Positions 1-14,566 of a stretch of DNA of 64,000 bases are shown one piece after another (position 1 is the first letter of the stretch; each line of letters begins with the position of its first letter). This DNA comes from Parus major. Lineage: Eukaryota > Chordata > Aves > Passeriformes > Paridae. Under the pieces are notes generated by a model. It saw only the letters and a list, made by a program, of their open reading frames with translations, did not search any database and was not told where the DNA came from. The position numbers were made by a program, and so were the translations under genes. The DNA lies in NCBI RefSeq assembly GCF_001522545.3, contig NC_031776.1, positions 23,221,995 through 23,285,994 of the forward strand, in the 5' to 3' direction.

Positions 1-640
1 TGGCAGAGCTCCCTACATCAGGATGAGCAGTGAGCACCTCCATCCCACATCTGAAATAGTTTGAGAAAAATGCAACATTAGCTCAGATTTTCCCCAATAC
101 CTGCACACGTCAGTCACACTTCAGGTTGTGACTGCAGAGGATCACACAGTCCCATTCTTCCAAGATTTCCTCCTGCAAGAAATGTGAACCACACAGATGA
201 AGGGAGGAAAGCCAAGACACCAAGCAACCGCAGGCTCTCAGAAAAGAATTCATGATAAAAAATGATGGCTTTTCCTCTCAAAAAGTGTGACCTTAAACTG
301 GGAAGAATTTGGGAAGAACCTCGCTATGCACTGCAGCCCCTCACTCCATGGAGTGCACCTACACATTAGAACTCTTGCTAAAGCATATCAAGTCAATGAA
401 GACACTCAGCAGGAGCCTCGTTGGGCTGGTGGACAAAAGGGAGGAGGCAGGGAAAAACTGTGACAAATTGAAAATTCATTGTGGATTGCGTAACTGCATG
501 AATAATTCCTTTCAAGCCATAAGAGATTCCTGCAAAAGAGGTAGCTTGCTGCAGTCCCTCAGCTCTGTTTAATGAAAGAACTCCCAGACAAGTGGTTTGG
601 GTATTCGGGGGTTTTTTTTGGTGGGGTTTTCTGATGTAAC

Positions 641-660
641 AAAAAAAAAAAAAAAAAAAA
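641..660. repeat. Poly(A) tract
   Basis: Twenty consecutive A residues. There is no recognisable retrocopy upstream, so this is treated as a simple repeat. Confidence 0.9.
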
Positions 661-1002
661 GCTTGATTGCAAGATGCAGCTGATCTTCTATCAGCAGAGA
701 AGAGCTCATGGAACCAACCAAACAGGTGACACTGATAGATTTCCCTACCCTGGTAGAACAAGAATTTGCTCAAAATGTCTCTTTTGCTAGAGACAATTTT
801 TCATTCATGAAAACAACAGAAGAGATGCTCATTGGGGGGGAAGGAAGATATGAAAAATATTTTCTCTAAGCCACTGAGACTTATGAAAGTATCAGGAAAG
901 AGGAATTAGTGAAAAGAAGAAAGGGACTGGAAAAAGTCCCAACAGTAAGATATACTTAAAGTACTGAGTGTCATGCACGGAAGCAGGGAAACCCCATGCA
1001 TA

Positions 1003-1040
1003 AAACTATATATAAAATATATATATAAAAAACTATATAT
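1003..1040. repeat. AT-rich simple repeat
   Basis: Interrupted TA dinucleotide runs separated by short A runs, with two ACTATATA-type units. Confidence 0.8.
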
Positions 1041-1162
1041 CAAATCTGGAACCACTTAGCTCAGGAAGGGTCCCATCCCCTGCATCTCCCAACTGCCATG
1101 GAAGGGTTAGGCTTTTTCTATATGCCAAATTGAATTCTGCAATAATCTCTTCTAGTCCTTCC

Positions 1163-1426
1163 TGCAACAAGCAACAGGACAAGAGAAAATACCCTTAAGC
1201 GGTAGCAGGGGAGATTTAGATTGGATATCAGGAAAAATTTCTTCATGGAAAGGGTTACCAAACATTGGAACAGACTGCCCAGGGAAGTGGTAGCATCGCC
1301 ACTGAAGGTATTTAAAAGATATGGTGCTTAGAGACATGGTTTAGTGGTGAACTTGGCAGTGCTGGGTTTACAGTTGAACTCAATGATCTCAAGGGCCTTT
1401 TCCAACCTAAATGATTCCATGATTTT
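1163..1426 (+). mobile_element. CR1 LINE fragment, 3' end
   Basis: The text follows the 3' untranslated part of avian CR1. It has a GCAACAGGACAAG segment, then GGGGAGATTTAGATTGGATATCAGG, then a CTGCCCAGGGAAGTGG segment, and ends in TTCCAACCTAAATGATTCCATG. The element is 5'-truncated and diverged, as most CR1 copies are. It lies in IGFBP2 intron 1, antisense to the gene. Confidence 0.85.
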
Positions 1427-4400
1427 GGGGCAGAAAGTGCACCATTTCCCGAAGACAGCCAGGCATCTCAGAAGCAAAGAGTAGCATCTTGACGTTTAAG
1501 CACACACACAGATGCCCTGATATCTAATATTCTAGATGAACCCATGCTGCAGCTTTCCTCTCCAAATAGACACTAACAGGGCCTTTCCTCCTTTATGCGG
1601 TCAGTGATTTTTACCAACCTTTGAAAATTAAAATCATTGGTCAGACCTCTGCACCACCCCACCAGCAGGGAGTTGGTCAATGGATCCAAAAACTAGTCGG
1701 AAAGAGAAAACCTTTATAGAAAACCGACTAAAATTTGTTCTGTCCTGTGGGATCTTTAGGAGCCAAGCCCACTGGCTTTGGAGCTCCCTCCTTGAATTCC
1801 ACATATTTTACACTATTTGCCTAAAACCAGATCCCCAACTCTCTGCCAAGCCCTCCTAATCCATCAGCTTTGAGGCCAGGACTGCAGCCCACTCCACAAG
1901 TTCCTCCTTTCTTCTGTGCAGCCCCAGCTTCTCCTCCTCTTCCCTGAACACCACTCCCACAACTGCTCATTACCCATTTTTCTACTTCACCTCAGTTCCC
2001 CTCTTCTTGCTTCCCACATGAACATCATGAGCTCTAACTCCCCACCTAGCCAACCTCAGGTCCCATTTTCTTCAGGAATGCCTGTGTACCTAACCTGAGC
2101 TCCAGGACCAGGCAGGAAGACCAGAGAAAAGGACAAGGTGGCAGGCTGAGTAGTTTGTAGGCTGCTGCTTATTGGGAGGGTGGGAGAGGACCCCTTTTCC
2201 CCTGTTTGGGGATAGGGTTGTGTGAAAGGGGTTCCAGATTGCCTCTTTCTCCAGCCCTTCCCTGGCATAAGCACTTTGGCAGCTCAGTGCTTCCCACCCA
2301 CTCAGGATGGCTCTGAGCACACTCGTTCCTTCCAGGTGATGTTGCTCCATGTGCTCCCACACCAGCCCACTCCAGACAGTGCTCATGTGGCAGAGCCAAG
2401 CCTCTGCATCCTCCTGTCCAGCTGGGCTGGGGTGTGAGCAGTAAATCCCATGGCTGGCCCCCAGCAGGGGAGCAGCTGTGCTCACAAGTGCTGACTCAGG
2501 CGTGAGCAACACCAGCACAAGGGCATCGCCTGCCCTTGGCATCCAGGGCCAGACAGCCGGCAGCCTGGGCCCAGAACATGCTCTGCCCTGGTGAATCACA
2601 CACCAACCCCGGCAAGTCCTTTCAAGACCCATCAGTCACCAGAGGGGAAAAAAAAATTACATGCACACAAAGTAATTAGAGGTGTAACCCTCTCCCCTCC
2701 CTCTGTGCAGGCTTAATGCTTCCTTTGTCCAGGCATGTTTGCCTTGCTAAGTCATGCTTCAGGACAACTTTCTTGACAGAAAACAAAGGTTAATTAATAT
2801 TAAAAAAAAAAGAAAGAAAAAAAAATCACACAGAAGCCATTAAAATGGCCACCCTCCTCTCAGCACAGCTCTCTACTCACACTCTTCCTTCTCGGAAACA
2901 GAGCACTGACCCATGGCAATGACCCCTGCAAAAAAGCCAAACTGCACACAACCAACTCAGGGCTGTCCACGCTCCGGTGATGGAAGGGTGGGAAACGAGC
3001 CAGCAGAGCAGATCAGAGACATAGCAATGTTCAAACCTGAGGGCTGTAATCCACCTCACTCACAGAAGTCCCAGCCTCACTGACCATTTGCCTCCAGCTA
3101 ATTCAAAACCTTCTCCTGGCAGCTCGGTGGCACACATCCTGTGACCGGCTGTAGCTCTGCTACCCACTGCATCAGCAGCTCTAAGGAGTGCATACAGAGG
3201 AAGGATACCAACTCCAGATACAGATACTCTGCTCCCATCCCTCCTCACCTAAGCAGCTGAAACCACAACAGTAATTTCCAATTTATCACCTACATTATCA
3301 AATGCTTCACCTCCATGGTGGAAGTCCCTCATTACAGCACACACATGAGAAAAACAGGTCTGCTTCAAACCTGCACTCTCCAAGTGCAAAAACATCTCTT
3401 CCAGATACTCCTCCACTTCACCTCGGACACACATAAGCCCTTCCGATCCAGCTGGCTCAAGAGCGGTGGTGAAAGCACACACACACGCATGCTCGCCAGC
3501 CAGCTCATTAAATCTAATTAGACAGTCTTCCACAGGGAATTTTGAAATTCATATCCAGCAATTACTGCGTCCTGTTCTTTCCTCAACCCTCTGGATGTGT
3601 GAGCATGATTATTCACCAAATGAAAAATAAAAATTAATATGAAACTTCAGAGAGTTGCCATATGTGCACATTATCACAGGTGCACTGTAACTTAATCGGT
3701 GTTCCTGCTGAGAGATGAATATGGTAGCAACACAGGGAAAGAACACTCAAGCCTCAGCTTTAGATCCAAATGTCTCCAAGAAACTGACAATATGGAACCA
3801 TAAGTTCTCCCCAGTAACTTTATAAAAAAATTGTCCTGCTGACTTTCTGCTGTGCAAGGTGTGAAGCCACACATGCACAAGACCACTGGCAATCATGAAG
3901 ATAACTAAGCCGAAGTGCAGAGGGACTGATCCTTGATGGATTCAAGGAAAATGTAACAGTCATCTCCATGTGTGTCTAGAATAGGAAAATTGTCATTTCA
4001 TATACCATGTATAGGATGTAAGAGGGCTCATCACTGAAGTGGAGGGTCCCATGCATTCCCCAAGGTGTTCCCCATCCCCAGCTCTAGGGACATTCCCTCT
4101 GCTTGCAGCAGATTCCTCTACTGCTTTTGCTTTACTGTATCAATTCATGACAAAAAAAAAATTGCTCATCTGGCTTGTTTACACAGAGGAAGCTTGATCT
4201 GAATTCACTTTCACAGTAGAGCAGCTAAACCACAGAATGCCAACTCGACACAGAGCATCCCTCCTTTAAGTCTGCCTTCTCATTTGCAGGGAGAATGCTG
4301 CTCATTTTGAACAAGGAGCACTTCAACTCCCAGCAAATGTCTTGCATTGAAACATCTATAGATGAAACTAATCCAGAGTATGTACACATCATTAATTCCT

Positions 4401-7400
4401 GAGAGTCCCTCAGCTTCCAGACTCAGCAGCCTCTCATCATGCTTGATCCAGCAAATCCCAGATGAGTTCAGTAAACTCCTGGTTATCTTGCTGATGTGAA
4501 AGCACACCAGCAGATTTCACCAGGAGATACCAACAGCATTGCTCCACTGCAGCAGCTTACAGAAGGTATTCAGGAGACAAAATAAGCATCTGTTCTGGAG
4601 CCCACCATTTCATTAAGTTCATTGTTAGGGTGACAAGGTCCTGAACAGAGGCCTCGGACCTCAGCTGATGTGTCTCACTGACAGAAGCTGAAACATTCTT
4701 CTTCCATGTATCATGAGTGCTCTGCCCCCAGCTCTCCACTCCCTGGTCACTCTGAATGAAGACTGCCCCCAGACTCATCGCTGCATTTGGCTGCACAGTG
4801 AGGCACTCTGGAGAAAAGCCTCTTACAACAGTGTGTAGGGCAAAATAAAACTCCAGTCCTTCTCTCCAAAATCCTGCAGAGGACCAACCTCACCAGCAGC
4901 AACAGCTGCAGCCTGACTATGCTGAAGGAGCAGCTTTACTTGATGCCACAGAGCCATCAGCCTTGGGAGCCCGGGGAGCTAGCACAGCCCTTCTGCCATG
5001 GTGCAACAGGGTCATCCCATCCAGCCACATCGATGCACAGAGACATTTCAGTGCACACAAAGAGATACAAGTGGCTGTGTGTCTGTCTGGGCATGCAAAC
5101 TGGTAATTTCATGTCAGCCACTAAAGACAGAACACAGATGTGACAGCACAAAAGCCGCCTAAACTGTGTTCAGCAAAGAAACTGCCATGACCCTTCTCAG
5201 ATACACTTTGGGTCAAATCCAGCTGCAGGCAAGGATTATGGAAAGACTACCGCTGGCCTTCTGGGAGCTGCATATCATCTTCATGTAGATGCTCTTGCAC
5301 AGGGCACAACTAGTTCAGTGCAAGGTTGGTGCTGTTCTGTGAGTTTGCAAGCTCAGCTAGTGAAGCCAAAGGGTTTGCAATTTCCATAAAGCAAGTTTTT
5401 TCACTCTTGCTCTTTCAGGTCTTAAAGACACATGCAAAAAGGAAAAAAAGCCAACAAATAAAAATCCAACCACAACACCAACAAAAAAAACAAACAAACA
5501 AAAAAATTGCAATAAAACCCTCTTACATTAAAGCAGAAAAAGTCATGGAATATAATGGAATAATACAACCATCATTTATATGGATGGATGATGAATATTC
5601 ATAGCATTTGCCTTTGTTTTCCTTGTTGATTAAGTATTTAACTTAGATTCCTACTGTTGACAGAATTGCAAGTCCTAAATTCTACAGGATGACAAGCATC
5701 CACCTAGGGTTAGTGCACACAGCTACCCTGAGCAAGCTGTTCAGATTTAGTGATTATTCTAATGGTAGAATTTTGTCAGAGAAACTACAGTTTCAATTTT
5801 AAAGAACATAAGAAATTAACTGTGAACTACAGCACCCAAGTTAGTGAATAGCTGTCAAAACAACGGAAAAAAAAACCAAAAAAGCCACACCCAAAACATT
5901 TTCACCAGTAAGATCTTTCAGAAGATCAAGATTATAGCACATTGATACAGCCAGTAAATGACAGAAGGAAACTACTAAAAAAAGGAAAATCCCAAATAGT
6001 TTTCCATAATTTTTGTGACCTTACATTAGATGACTTTTTGTTGCTCACAGTCAGAAACAGCAGTAACATACTCCCAACTTTTTTCCATTTTGGTCTGACA
6101 ATTATGAATTGTAGTAAAGACTTTTAATAAAAAGGAGAACCTGTAAAAATTGAGACACAATGCAACAAAATGCTTAGCTGTATTACAAAAGCGGCTTTGC
6201 TCTGCAAAAGTGTTGTTTCAGCAAGAAAAATAGAAGATAATAAGACATTTATTCTGGCTACTGGAAAATACAGATGTTAGTCCTAGATCATATCCTGTTA
6301 CAAACAAAAGCTAAGGGAGGGGAAAAACTTTTAAAAAGTATTGGAGTCACAACAGCTTCTTCACAGAGACAGAGAGAAGCAACTTGAATATAAATAAGTG
6401 TCCAAAATAGGTCAGCACTCTTTTCTTGGCCACTGAAGTCTGATACTTTTCACTTGAGGTTATCCCGGCCGGTGGTGGCACACACAGTCTGCAGGGACAG
6501 AGGCTGAGGGCAGACAGGGCTCCGAGCTCGGTGGGAGTCACAGCCCTGCTGCTGCCCACAGCTGTGTGCCCAGACCTGCATTCCCCTGACCGCAGTTCCT
6601 TCCAACCTAACCTCACTCCCCTCCAGGAGGATGCTCCGTGCCCACACTTTTGACCTCATCAAGCAAGAGGTGTGATAAGAGACGGTGTTTTCCTCAGCCC
6701 CTACGAAGACCCGCCAGCTCCATGCATTCAGCCCCGAGCACCCCAGGCAGGAAGCTTCTCTCTGGGCCGGGAGAGGACTGGGCCCTGCACCACCCAGCTA
6801 TGCTGTGTTTGCCTTCCCAGCAAAGGTTACAGTCCCTTAAACCAAACTCCAGAAAGCAGTTTTAGACCCAAAAATCGGGCCATGAGGTGCAGAGCATGCA
6901 CCTCAGCTGCTCTGCCACTGCTTCCACTGGGAAGATGGTAGGAGCATCAGGCTGCAGGAGAGCCACAGGTTCCCTCTCCCTCCTTAAGGAAAAAACCGAA
7001 CAAGTTATTTCTACAGCACTGAGAGGCAAGCCTGCCAGTCCAGCCTCGGCAGCATTCCTGTCTAGCTCAGCTTGTTTACCACCAATAAAAAGCCCATTAG
7101 TTGCACAATGCGCCTGTTTAAAATAACTCAAAAAAAAAATCATCACTGGCAAATTAGTAAGACATTAGGACATGCAGACACCTCAGCATGGCGTTATGGA
7201 AACCACAGAGGAGTCAGACTTCCCTCAGGAGCTATTCCCAAGGAAGACAATTCCAAAGATTTCTCTCCCTTTGACTGGGCCCATGTAACTTGGAAAGGCT
7301 CAGGACCAAAACACAGCAGTGACCCAGTCAACTGACCCAAGGTTTCCAACCAAGTGACTTCCAGAGAAATTAAATTTACCAGGCTCAAATGCTGCTGGTT

Positions 7401-9750
7401 TGCACTAATGAGAGCACAAGGTCCCCCCTTCACAAAGGGCCAGCCAGCAGAGAAGGCTGAAATGGCATGAGGTATTCCCAAAACCTCACACCCCTGACCA
7501 GGGTCTGATCCAGCAGCAGCTGACTCAGCACACTCCCCTCCCCAGCCATCAAAGAACCCTGCTGTAAAACCATTGCTCATTAAAGGCAAAAGGAAGCATG
7601 AAGTGAATCATAAGCTGCCCTCCTTTAAGGGCTGCTCACATAACTGATACATAAAAAATAACCAGCTCCCAGGCCAGTCCCTGACCATTCTGTGACACAA
7701 ACACAAAATCTATCCTTGCTACCTACCACACACACCACTGCTCTCCAGCTAAGCCCACAGCAGCACAGCTCAGACCTTGCAGGCAGGGCTTACAGTGCCT
7801 CCTCTCACCACTGCTTCCAAATTTGTGCAATTCAGGGGTCACTCCAAAGCTAACCCCAGGGTTCAAGCAGTGCAAAGACTGGAGGCCTGCCTGGCTTCTC
7901 ACATGCCTCCTCAAGCACCCAAAACCCAGGAGACAAGGGCAAAGGTAGAGCAAGTTCAGGAAGGTGGATTTTAGGCAGAAGAGCTGAGGATTTTTACAGT
8001 ACTGTCCCTCTCAGCAAACTCCTCTAGATGCTGAGCAACCCCAGGAGCTGCTTTAAACACTCAGGAGTAATACTGCTTTTCCTCTTGAGTCCAGTCCATT
8101 TAAAGGGAGGCTGCCCTGTAAATCCATAGCATTGCCACCAACCTCACCATTAACTAAGAGGGGAAACCAGAAGACACCACTTTGCAAGGACGTAACCTGA
8201 TTTTCTATCTCTCCACAAAACAGCAGGTTGTCTGCAACTCCTCTGCAATTTCTGCCTTTCCTCCATGTGAGCACCTGTGTGATCCCAGCCATCTCTCTCC
8301 TCAGCCCCTCAAGAAGCTCCTTTGGGAGAATGCCAAGCAAAGATATGCATCGAGGACACTGCATTTGTGAAACAGGATAAGGATCCTGCTGACAAGGGGA
8401 TAAGAGGGGATTTCAAGAACAGCTGCAAATATCCAAAGTGGTGATTTAACTTTTCACAGGAGAAAACTTTCTCTTCCCATGCCCACAAAAACAGAGAATG
8501 TATTTTTCAGATAATGCACTCAATCCTCCAGATTTGTATGAATGAAAATGGGGTCACACAAGCAGGTGAACAAGCACTAAGCTAAAGCCTGGGTGAAAGT
8601 ATAATCTCTGGATACAAGAAACAAAAACATCCATCACCACAGAGGTTTCCCAATATTTGTGGGAAATTACCTATGTGGCAAACAATTCTGCTACAGAGCC
8701 CTGAACACCAAAAACTCCCAAACAAAACCCAAATGCCACATCACAAACACTCCTCATCTCCAGTCTGGAGGATAACAGCTATAGCTATATATCTATAACT
8801 ATATAGTCAGCTAACTGACTTACATCCAGGAGAAGAAGAGCTCCTCTCAGTTCAGGAAGGAAAAACTAACAACCAAATCCTCTCCCACCTAAAATAAATT
8901 CAACTGGGACTTGATGAAGACAACAGAGGAGCAAGAACTACAACTAAATTAGTACCCAGTGTTTTTGCTGGGATGATGCTCAGTGATCAGTTGTGATCAC
9001 CTTCATCTGGAAGTGGGTGGGAACCACTCCCCTTTCATTGTTTCTGAAACCTGCATTAATATTTTAAAGCTGCACTCAGGAACAGTTTTCCTACTGCCAA
9101 CAAGCCCCTTCCACAATGGCTAAACCAGTAACACCAGCAAGGTTACAGTCAGAAAGAGCTTAATGTATTGAGGTTCCTACCAGGTATCTTACCAGATATG
9201 TTTTTTAACAAATAACAAAGGAGGGTGCTTAAAATTAGACACCATGGTGGCCAGTGACCCACTCTGCCCATCCCCTACTGCATTTAAGGCATCCAAAACA
9301 GCTTTAGGGGAGTGAGCAGGAGAGGTAACTCCACTCCAGCAGATCTCACACCAGATAAGACTATCACAATTGTCTGTGCCCTGGTGCTGGGAGGCAACAT
9401 GCCAGCACAAACAGCATGCAGGTGCTCCAGCTGCTTCAACAGCATCACAACCACATCCCTGGGATGTGTCCAGGCCACGCCCTGCCACCTGAGCCACACA
9501 CGACCATCTCTGGTGCTCATGGCCATGGAAACTGAGCTTCTGTTTGCCCTTCTTAGGCTGGTCTGGGGTGCAGGGCCAGCACAGGGGAGGTGGGTGGGAG
9601 TGCAATCCCCAGGAGTCTGCAATAAAGGAGATCTGTGTGGCTGGCCAGTGTGAGGTCTCCTGGGAACAGCCCTTTTACTGGGCTCCAGATGCTGTGGAGT
9701 GATTGCTTATATGAAGGCAGGGGAGGCCTCTTTACTGTTTCTCATTTCCT

Positions 9751-9775
9751 CTTTTTTTTTGCTTCCCCCCCCCAT
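9751..9775. repeat. Adjacent T and C homopolymer runs
   Basis: A run of nine T residues is followed four bases later by about nine C residues. This is simple sequence only, and it opens a chance reading frame across the region. Confidence 0.7.
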
Positions 9776-12700
9776 TTCCTGGTTTTGTTCAGAAGCACAA
9801 GAGAGTCATTCATCATTTTTCTTCCAGCACAAGGAGCGCTCTCACCTCCCCCTCACCCCTAAATCCCTCCCCACCAGGAAAGGGCACACGTTCTCCAGCC
9901 AAAAAGGCTCACAGCAGGGAAGGCAAAGCTCCGCAGCTCCTGCAAGCAGCTCCAGCACAAAGGGCCACATTCTCAGCTGGTTCGGTGGGTGCCAGCCCCC
10001 AAAGGGGGAAGGCCAGAACTCAGCAGCAGCAGAAATGCTAAGTCAGAGAACGGATACCAGCAGAGGAGGAGAGCGATCTGCACCAGCTGGAGTTATGATG
10101 CAAAGCAGAGGGGAATTTACATACTGAGACAACAGACAGCACCTCAGGTAATTGGAGAAAAAGAGCCAAGACATAAAGGTCCACATATGTCTCAGCCCAC
10201 ATGCCATAATGGTCACTTGCCTCACCAAAACCTGGGAAAACCTTCCTTATGGACTTGGCCCTCCCACCCTCTGGAAAGTGGATGGGCACTGGTCCAAGTG
10301 CAGTCCAGGCACTGGCACCACTTTAAAAGCCACCAGCCCCAGGTTTGGGATGGGATTCCAGGAAAGTCCTGTTCAGTTTGCAAGAGGGGAGAAAGGGGAT
10401 GACAATAGGGGTAGAAATTTAACCCATCCAGAGGGTTGACACCACCCCCAGGAAAGCTTCATTGGAGGGCTGTGCTTCAAAATACACTTTGGCTCTCAGT
10501 CACACTGCTCTTTTCACAGTTTCTTGATGGCTTCTCCTTGTCCCTCCTTGGAGAGAGAGTGCCAGGATGAAAACATCTCAGTACATCTGTAACAAAGAAG
10601 AGGATGTCTCTCAGAATGCCCTTAAAAAAAGAGAGTGAACAGGAAAACCCCAAATTCTTGCACACATTTCTATAAAGGAACTGTGCATTTTCATGAAAAG
10701 CAGGACAGTGCAAACACCTGGGGTCTGTTTGGGGCTGTTTGGTTTGGCTGATGACCTGGAAAAAAAGCAACTAAAACTGGACATACAGAAAACATTCCAG
10801 GTTTTGGTTTGGGTTTAATCACAGCAGTAACAGAAATCAAGTCAAAAAGGCTGGCTTATGGTCAAACCCAAGGCTTCTTTTTGGTCCTTTTAGAAGGAAA
10901 AGAAATAGAAGATTGTGGTCAGTTCTGGGCCCAGTTGGGTGGAGGGAGCCTGTGTGCCAGCAGCTCCACCAAGGAGGTACATTTATGACCCAATTTCAGC
11001 AAGAACTGGAAGAGCAATGACAACACAAGCCACCAGGAGCCTGGCCACTTGGGACTAAAATCTTCCACACCCACTGAGCCAGAAATCCCGTTGGCTCCTG
11101 CAGTTGCTGCTCAGGAGGTTCGCTGAGCCCAGAGGGATCACTGTGCTCCTCCAGGCTCTCCCCTAAACACCACCAGCTGCTTATGCCAACAGAAATGTCA
11201 GAGTTTTGCAAAACCCATACAGTTACAGTGTGGGAGTCCAGACAGCCTGGGTTCACCTGTCAGGCACAGGAAGAGCTTGGGGTGACTTTTCACACATCCT
11301 GGGTCACTGGTGGCATTGCTTTTGAGAGGGTGGATGTTCATTCCCTTTTCTTTCTTTAAAGATGCTCACGTGGTGAACTTCTTTAGCTGCTGGTCTCCCT
11401 AAAAATCTTTGCAAGCTTGTTTTGAGGTTCCTTTGTGCTCCCAAGGAGAAATGTCAGTATTTCCAAGTTACCAAAATAAAACCTTAGTTTTACCTTTTGG
11501 TTTTTTTCAAATATTTTGGCAGCCAAACCAAAAGGATCAGCCCCAAGCAGGAACCAACACGTGGATTCCATCATACTCTAAACCCAGAGAGTGTCACCTC
11601 CACAGCTCCCAGACATGCTTGTGCAGAGCTCTGCCCTGACCCTCCCAAGCTGGCAGGAGCGCTCCTTGATGGCTCTTCTGGCTGGATCAATCAATGGCAG
11701 GTTTCAGCAGGTCTTCACTGAGCCAGACAGGTCACAATAATCCTGCTAGCACCCTGCTGAAAATATGCAAAGTAAATATGGGACCAAGCATAGGGAGAGA
11801 AGAGATGAAGCTGGCAGAAATGCAGCGAGAACACAAGAGGAAGAAAGAAAGCAAGCACAGCACCTTGTAGCAGGAAAATAATAAACTTGTTGACCAAAAG
11901 AAAAAATGCAATGGGGAAAAAAGTACAGGGTTCTAGAGGAAAAAAAAAAAAAAACAGCAAAGGAAGAGGGCGAAACTGGGATGAGCATGCTGCTCTGAAT
12001 GCACGTGGTCAGCATGGGTACAATGATGCATATTTTCTTTTTGGCACTAAAGGGGATCCCAGAGGGCCCACAAAAGCCTTTTCCAAGTCAAAGAACCAAG
12101 ATCTTGACTACTCCCAGGTGGAGCAGCTACTGAGTCATTCCTTACCTATCAGGCTCTCATTCCACAAAAATCCAGACTTCTGCTATTGCAAAGAGTATTA
12201 AAAGAAATTTTAAAAAATCCCATGGAATTTTGCACTGGAGCCTTTTCAGTGTTTTTTCCACCCTGGCATCTTCAAACTAGGCAACACGTGGCACTGCCAT
12301 CGTTTTTGCTGTGCTCATTACTGGAGCAACTAGCAAGCTGTTCAGTCTAAGGAACTTATTCCCCTAAGGTACAGTCCCATTACTGAATCTTCCAGGACCA
12401 AAGGATAAGCACACCCAAGAACAACACACTCAGCTGTACCTGCCTCAGTTTCCTTGACTCCCAGGTGGAGCTTTTACTGTGCAGCAGAAGCCAAACAGCC
12501 AGTCTGTGCCTGGGGGCTGCAGAACCACAGTCGAGGAGGAATGAGATCAATTACATGAATAACAAAAAGCCGGATGCCAGCCACCAGCCCCCACCCCACA
12601 CAGCTCAGCAGGATGCAGAAGGAAGCAAGCAGCTCAAAACCCAGAAGAGCTCCCAAATGAGGCCAGTCTTATCCTATTCCAGCTACAGACCTGTATCTTG

Positions 12701-13626
12701 GCCTTCACAAGGGCCAAGAAAAGCCCTGCACATTTTCTTTAGAAAGGAGCACAACAGTGAAAAGCCCCCAGTAGGAGAGTTTTCCTTTCAGTCTGACCTG
12801 GACCGTCCTGTGCATCCGCCACGAGGGCACAGCCACCGGGAGCCAGCTCACCCCACTCAGGGAAGAGAAAAGGGAAGTTAATTTTTGCAGCCAAAAGAAA
12901 ATAGGGAATTCTTTTCAGATGGCAGGAATGTAACCGTGACATTTAGTCACTTGGTATTTCTACTTCCTAGCTATGTCTCTCCACAGGAAAGCCCCTGGAC
13001 AGAGGCACCCTCCAGGCAGCATTGCAACATATGTGTGCTCAAATTCTGGTGTCTAATTCCACTCCTGTGGCCCCCAGGTCCTTGGGAAACAGGGGCAGTT
13101 TTGGGGAGATTCAGTCTCACCCTGTGCCTTGGCTGCTGTACACAGATGTATGTGTATGTCTGGGAAAAGGGCAATCCTGCAATTCCGGCCCAAGGCTGCT
13201 CAGGGTCCGACCCCAACCGAGAACAGCAGAGCTCCAGTCTCTTCAGAGGTCAGCCAGGACAGGATGGCAGCATTGTCCTGTGTTGGCTCCTGCACTGGGT
13301 TCAGAGCAGAGGGGAGCCAACACTACCTCCCAGCTCTGAAATGCAGCGATTGACCACTGTCACAGCGGGGAAATCACATTTGCTCCAGGTTGAGCTGCGA
13401 TGATGGGTGACCCTATCTGATGGCTTTGCAGCACCCCCAGCCGAACTCCACCACGGGAGCAGTCTGATCTGCACTGTCCTAGTCCCCGCCGGGCTGTGGC
13501 TACGTGTCCTCCAGGCATGCTTCCACACTTGGAGACCAAGGAGAGCAGCCCAGCTGGGGTTACTCCAGTACAGGGCAGGCTGCACACCTTGCACAAGCCC
13601 CAGGTACTGGTGTCAGGCAGTCAGCT

Positions 13627-13695
13627 CAGCTCAGGTCACGATTTCAGGGATTTCCAAAGCTCAGCCCAGTGTGCTGGCTGCTCACAGAAATACCT
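13627..13695 (+). repeat. Inverted repeat pair, left copy
   Basis: This block recurs inverted at 14499-14566. A 24-base core at 13637-13660 matches the reverse complement of 14533-14556 exactly. A second 16-base block at 13672-13687 matches the complement of 14506-14521 exactly, with several mismatches between the blocks. I recognise no family. It may be two copies of an old interspersed repeat or a local inverted duplication. Confidence 0.8.
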
Positions 13696-14498
13696 TTGTC
13701 GATGTCTGACCACACTAATTGCAGCCTCGCATTGCAGGCTCTTTCTGCCACACAACCTAAAGTCCCAGCCTCCCACAGCTATTTCTTGGGCAAAACTGGT
13801 AACTTCCCTCATCAGATGGGAGTCCACTGCTTCAGCAGCAGAGCTGCAAAATCTTAATGCGGGCTGCACACAGGTGTTGTCAGGATGTGGTTTGTATGGC
13901 AGTGGGCAGCCCATAGTGGGGTGTAAACATTCCCACAGGAGCATTTACACACTCAGCACTGAGCTCGATATCAGTCTTTAAACGTCATGATGATGGAAGA
14001 CAAGCAAAACGCATAATTTAACTGCCAAAAATGCCATTCATCGGAGGATGCCGTGGAGGTGCTGTGCATTCAGTTGACTATCCACACATAGGCAGGGAAA
14101 AGCAAAAGAGAGGAACTGGAAAAAAATGCACAGCAAAACACAGACTCAGTTAAATATTTATGGGGGCCACTGCATTTCAATCACAAGCAGTTTTTTAGGC
14201 CAGCTGAGACATTTTAGTTCTGCTAGGGCAGATCAGCTCCAGGGGACAGGATACTGCTGACCACGACAAGCCGGAGGCTCACCCCTCCTAGCACACCCCG
14301 TAACTAAGGATAAAAACAGATCTGGGCAGGGCTGTGCTTCCACTGGGCACAGCCCAAGGAATGGGACCTCCCTTGTCGCCACAGCTGAAGCCTCAAGACA
14401 CAGGACTGATGTACACAGACATCACTGTGGGTTTGTTTGCTTCTCCCAGCACTTGAAGCCCCACTGCTGGAAGTCAGGTCAGCTCACCAAATAAAGAA

Positions 14499-14566
14499 GA
14501 TACCTCTGTGAGCAGCCAGCAGACCAGGCTGTGCTTTGGAAATCCCTGAAATCGTGGGCTGAGCAG
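14499..14566 (-). repeat. Inverted repeat pair, right copy
   Basis: Partner of the block at 13627-13695, separated from it by about 0.8 kb. Flanking sequence on both sides is not clearly alike, so the shared unit is about 68 bases. Confidence 0.8.

Noticed and set aside
2090..2632. 180-codon minus-strand open frame
   Set aside because: No domain, signal or splice context. It lies in IGFBP2 intron 1, and long chance frames are common here.
3249..3533. 94-codon minus-strand frame with a natural-looking composition
   Set aside because: No family recognised, no splice sites fitting IGFBP2, and no thyroglobulin domain motif.
9189..9653. Overlapping open frames on both strands (113-138 codons)
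   Set aside because: Open on both strands at once, which points to composition rather than coding. No homology recognised.
12885..13981. Cluster of 100-172 codon frames in several phases
   Set aside because: Mutually overlapping on both strands without domains. Part of the area is the inverted repeat.
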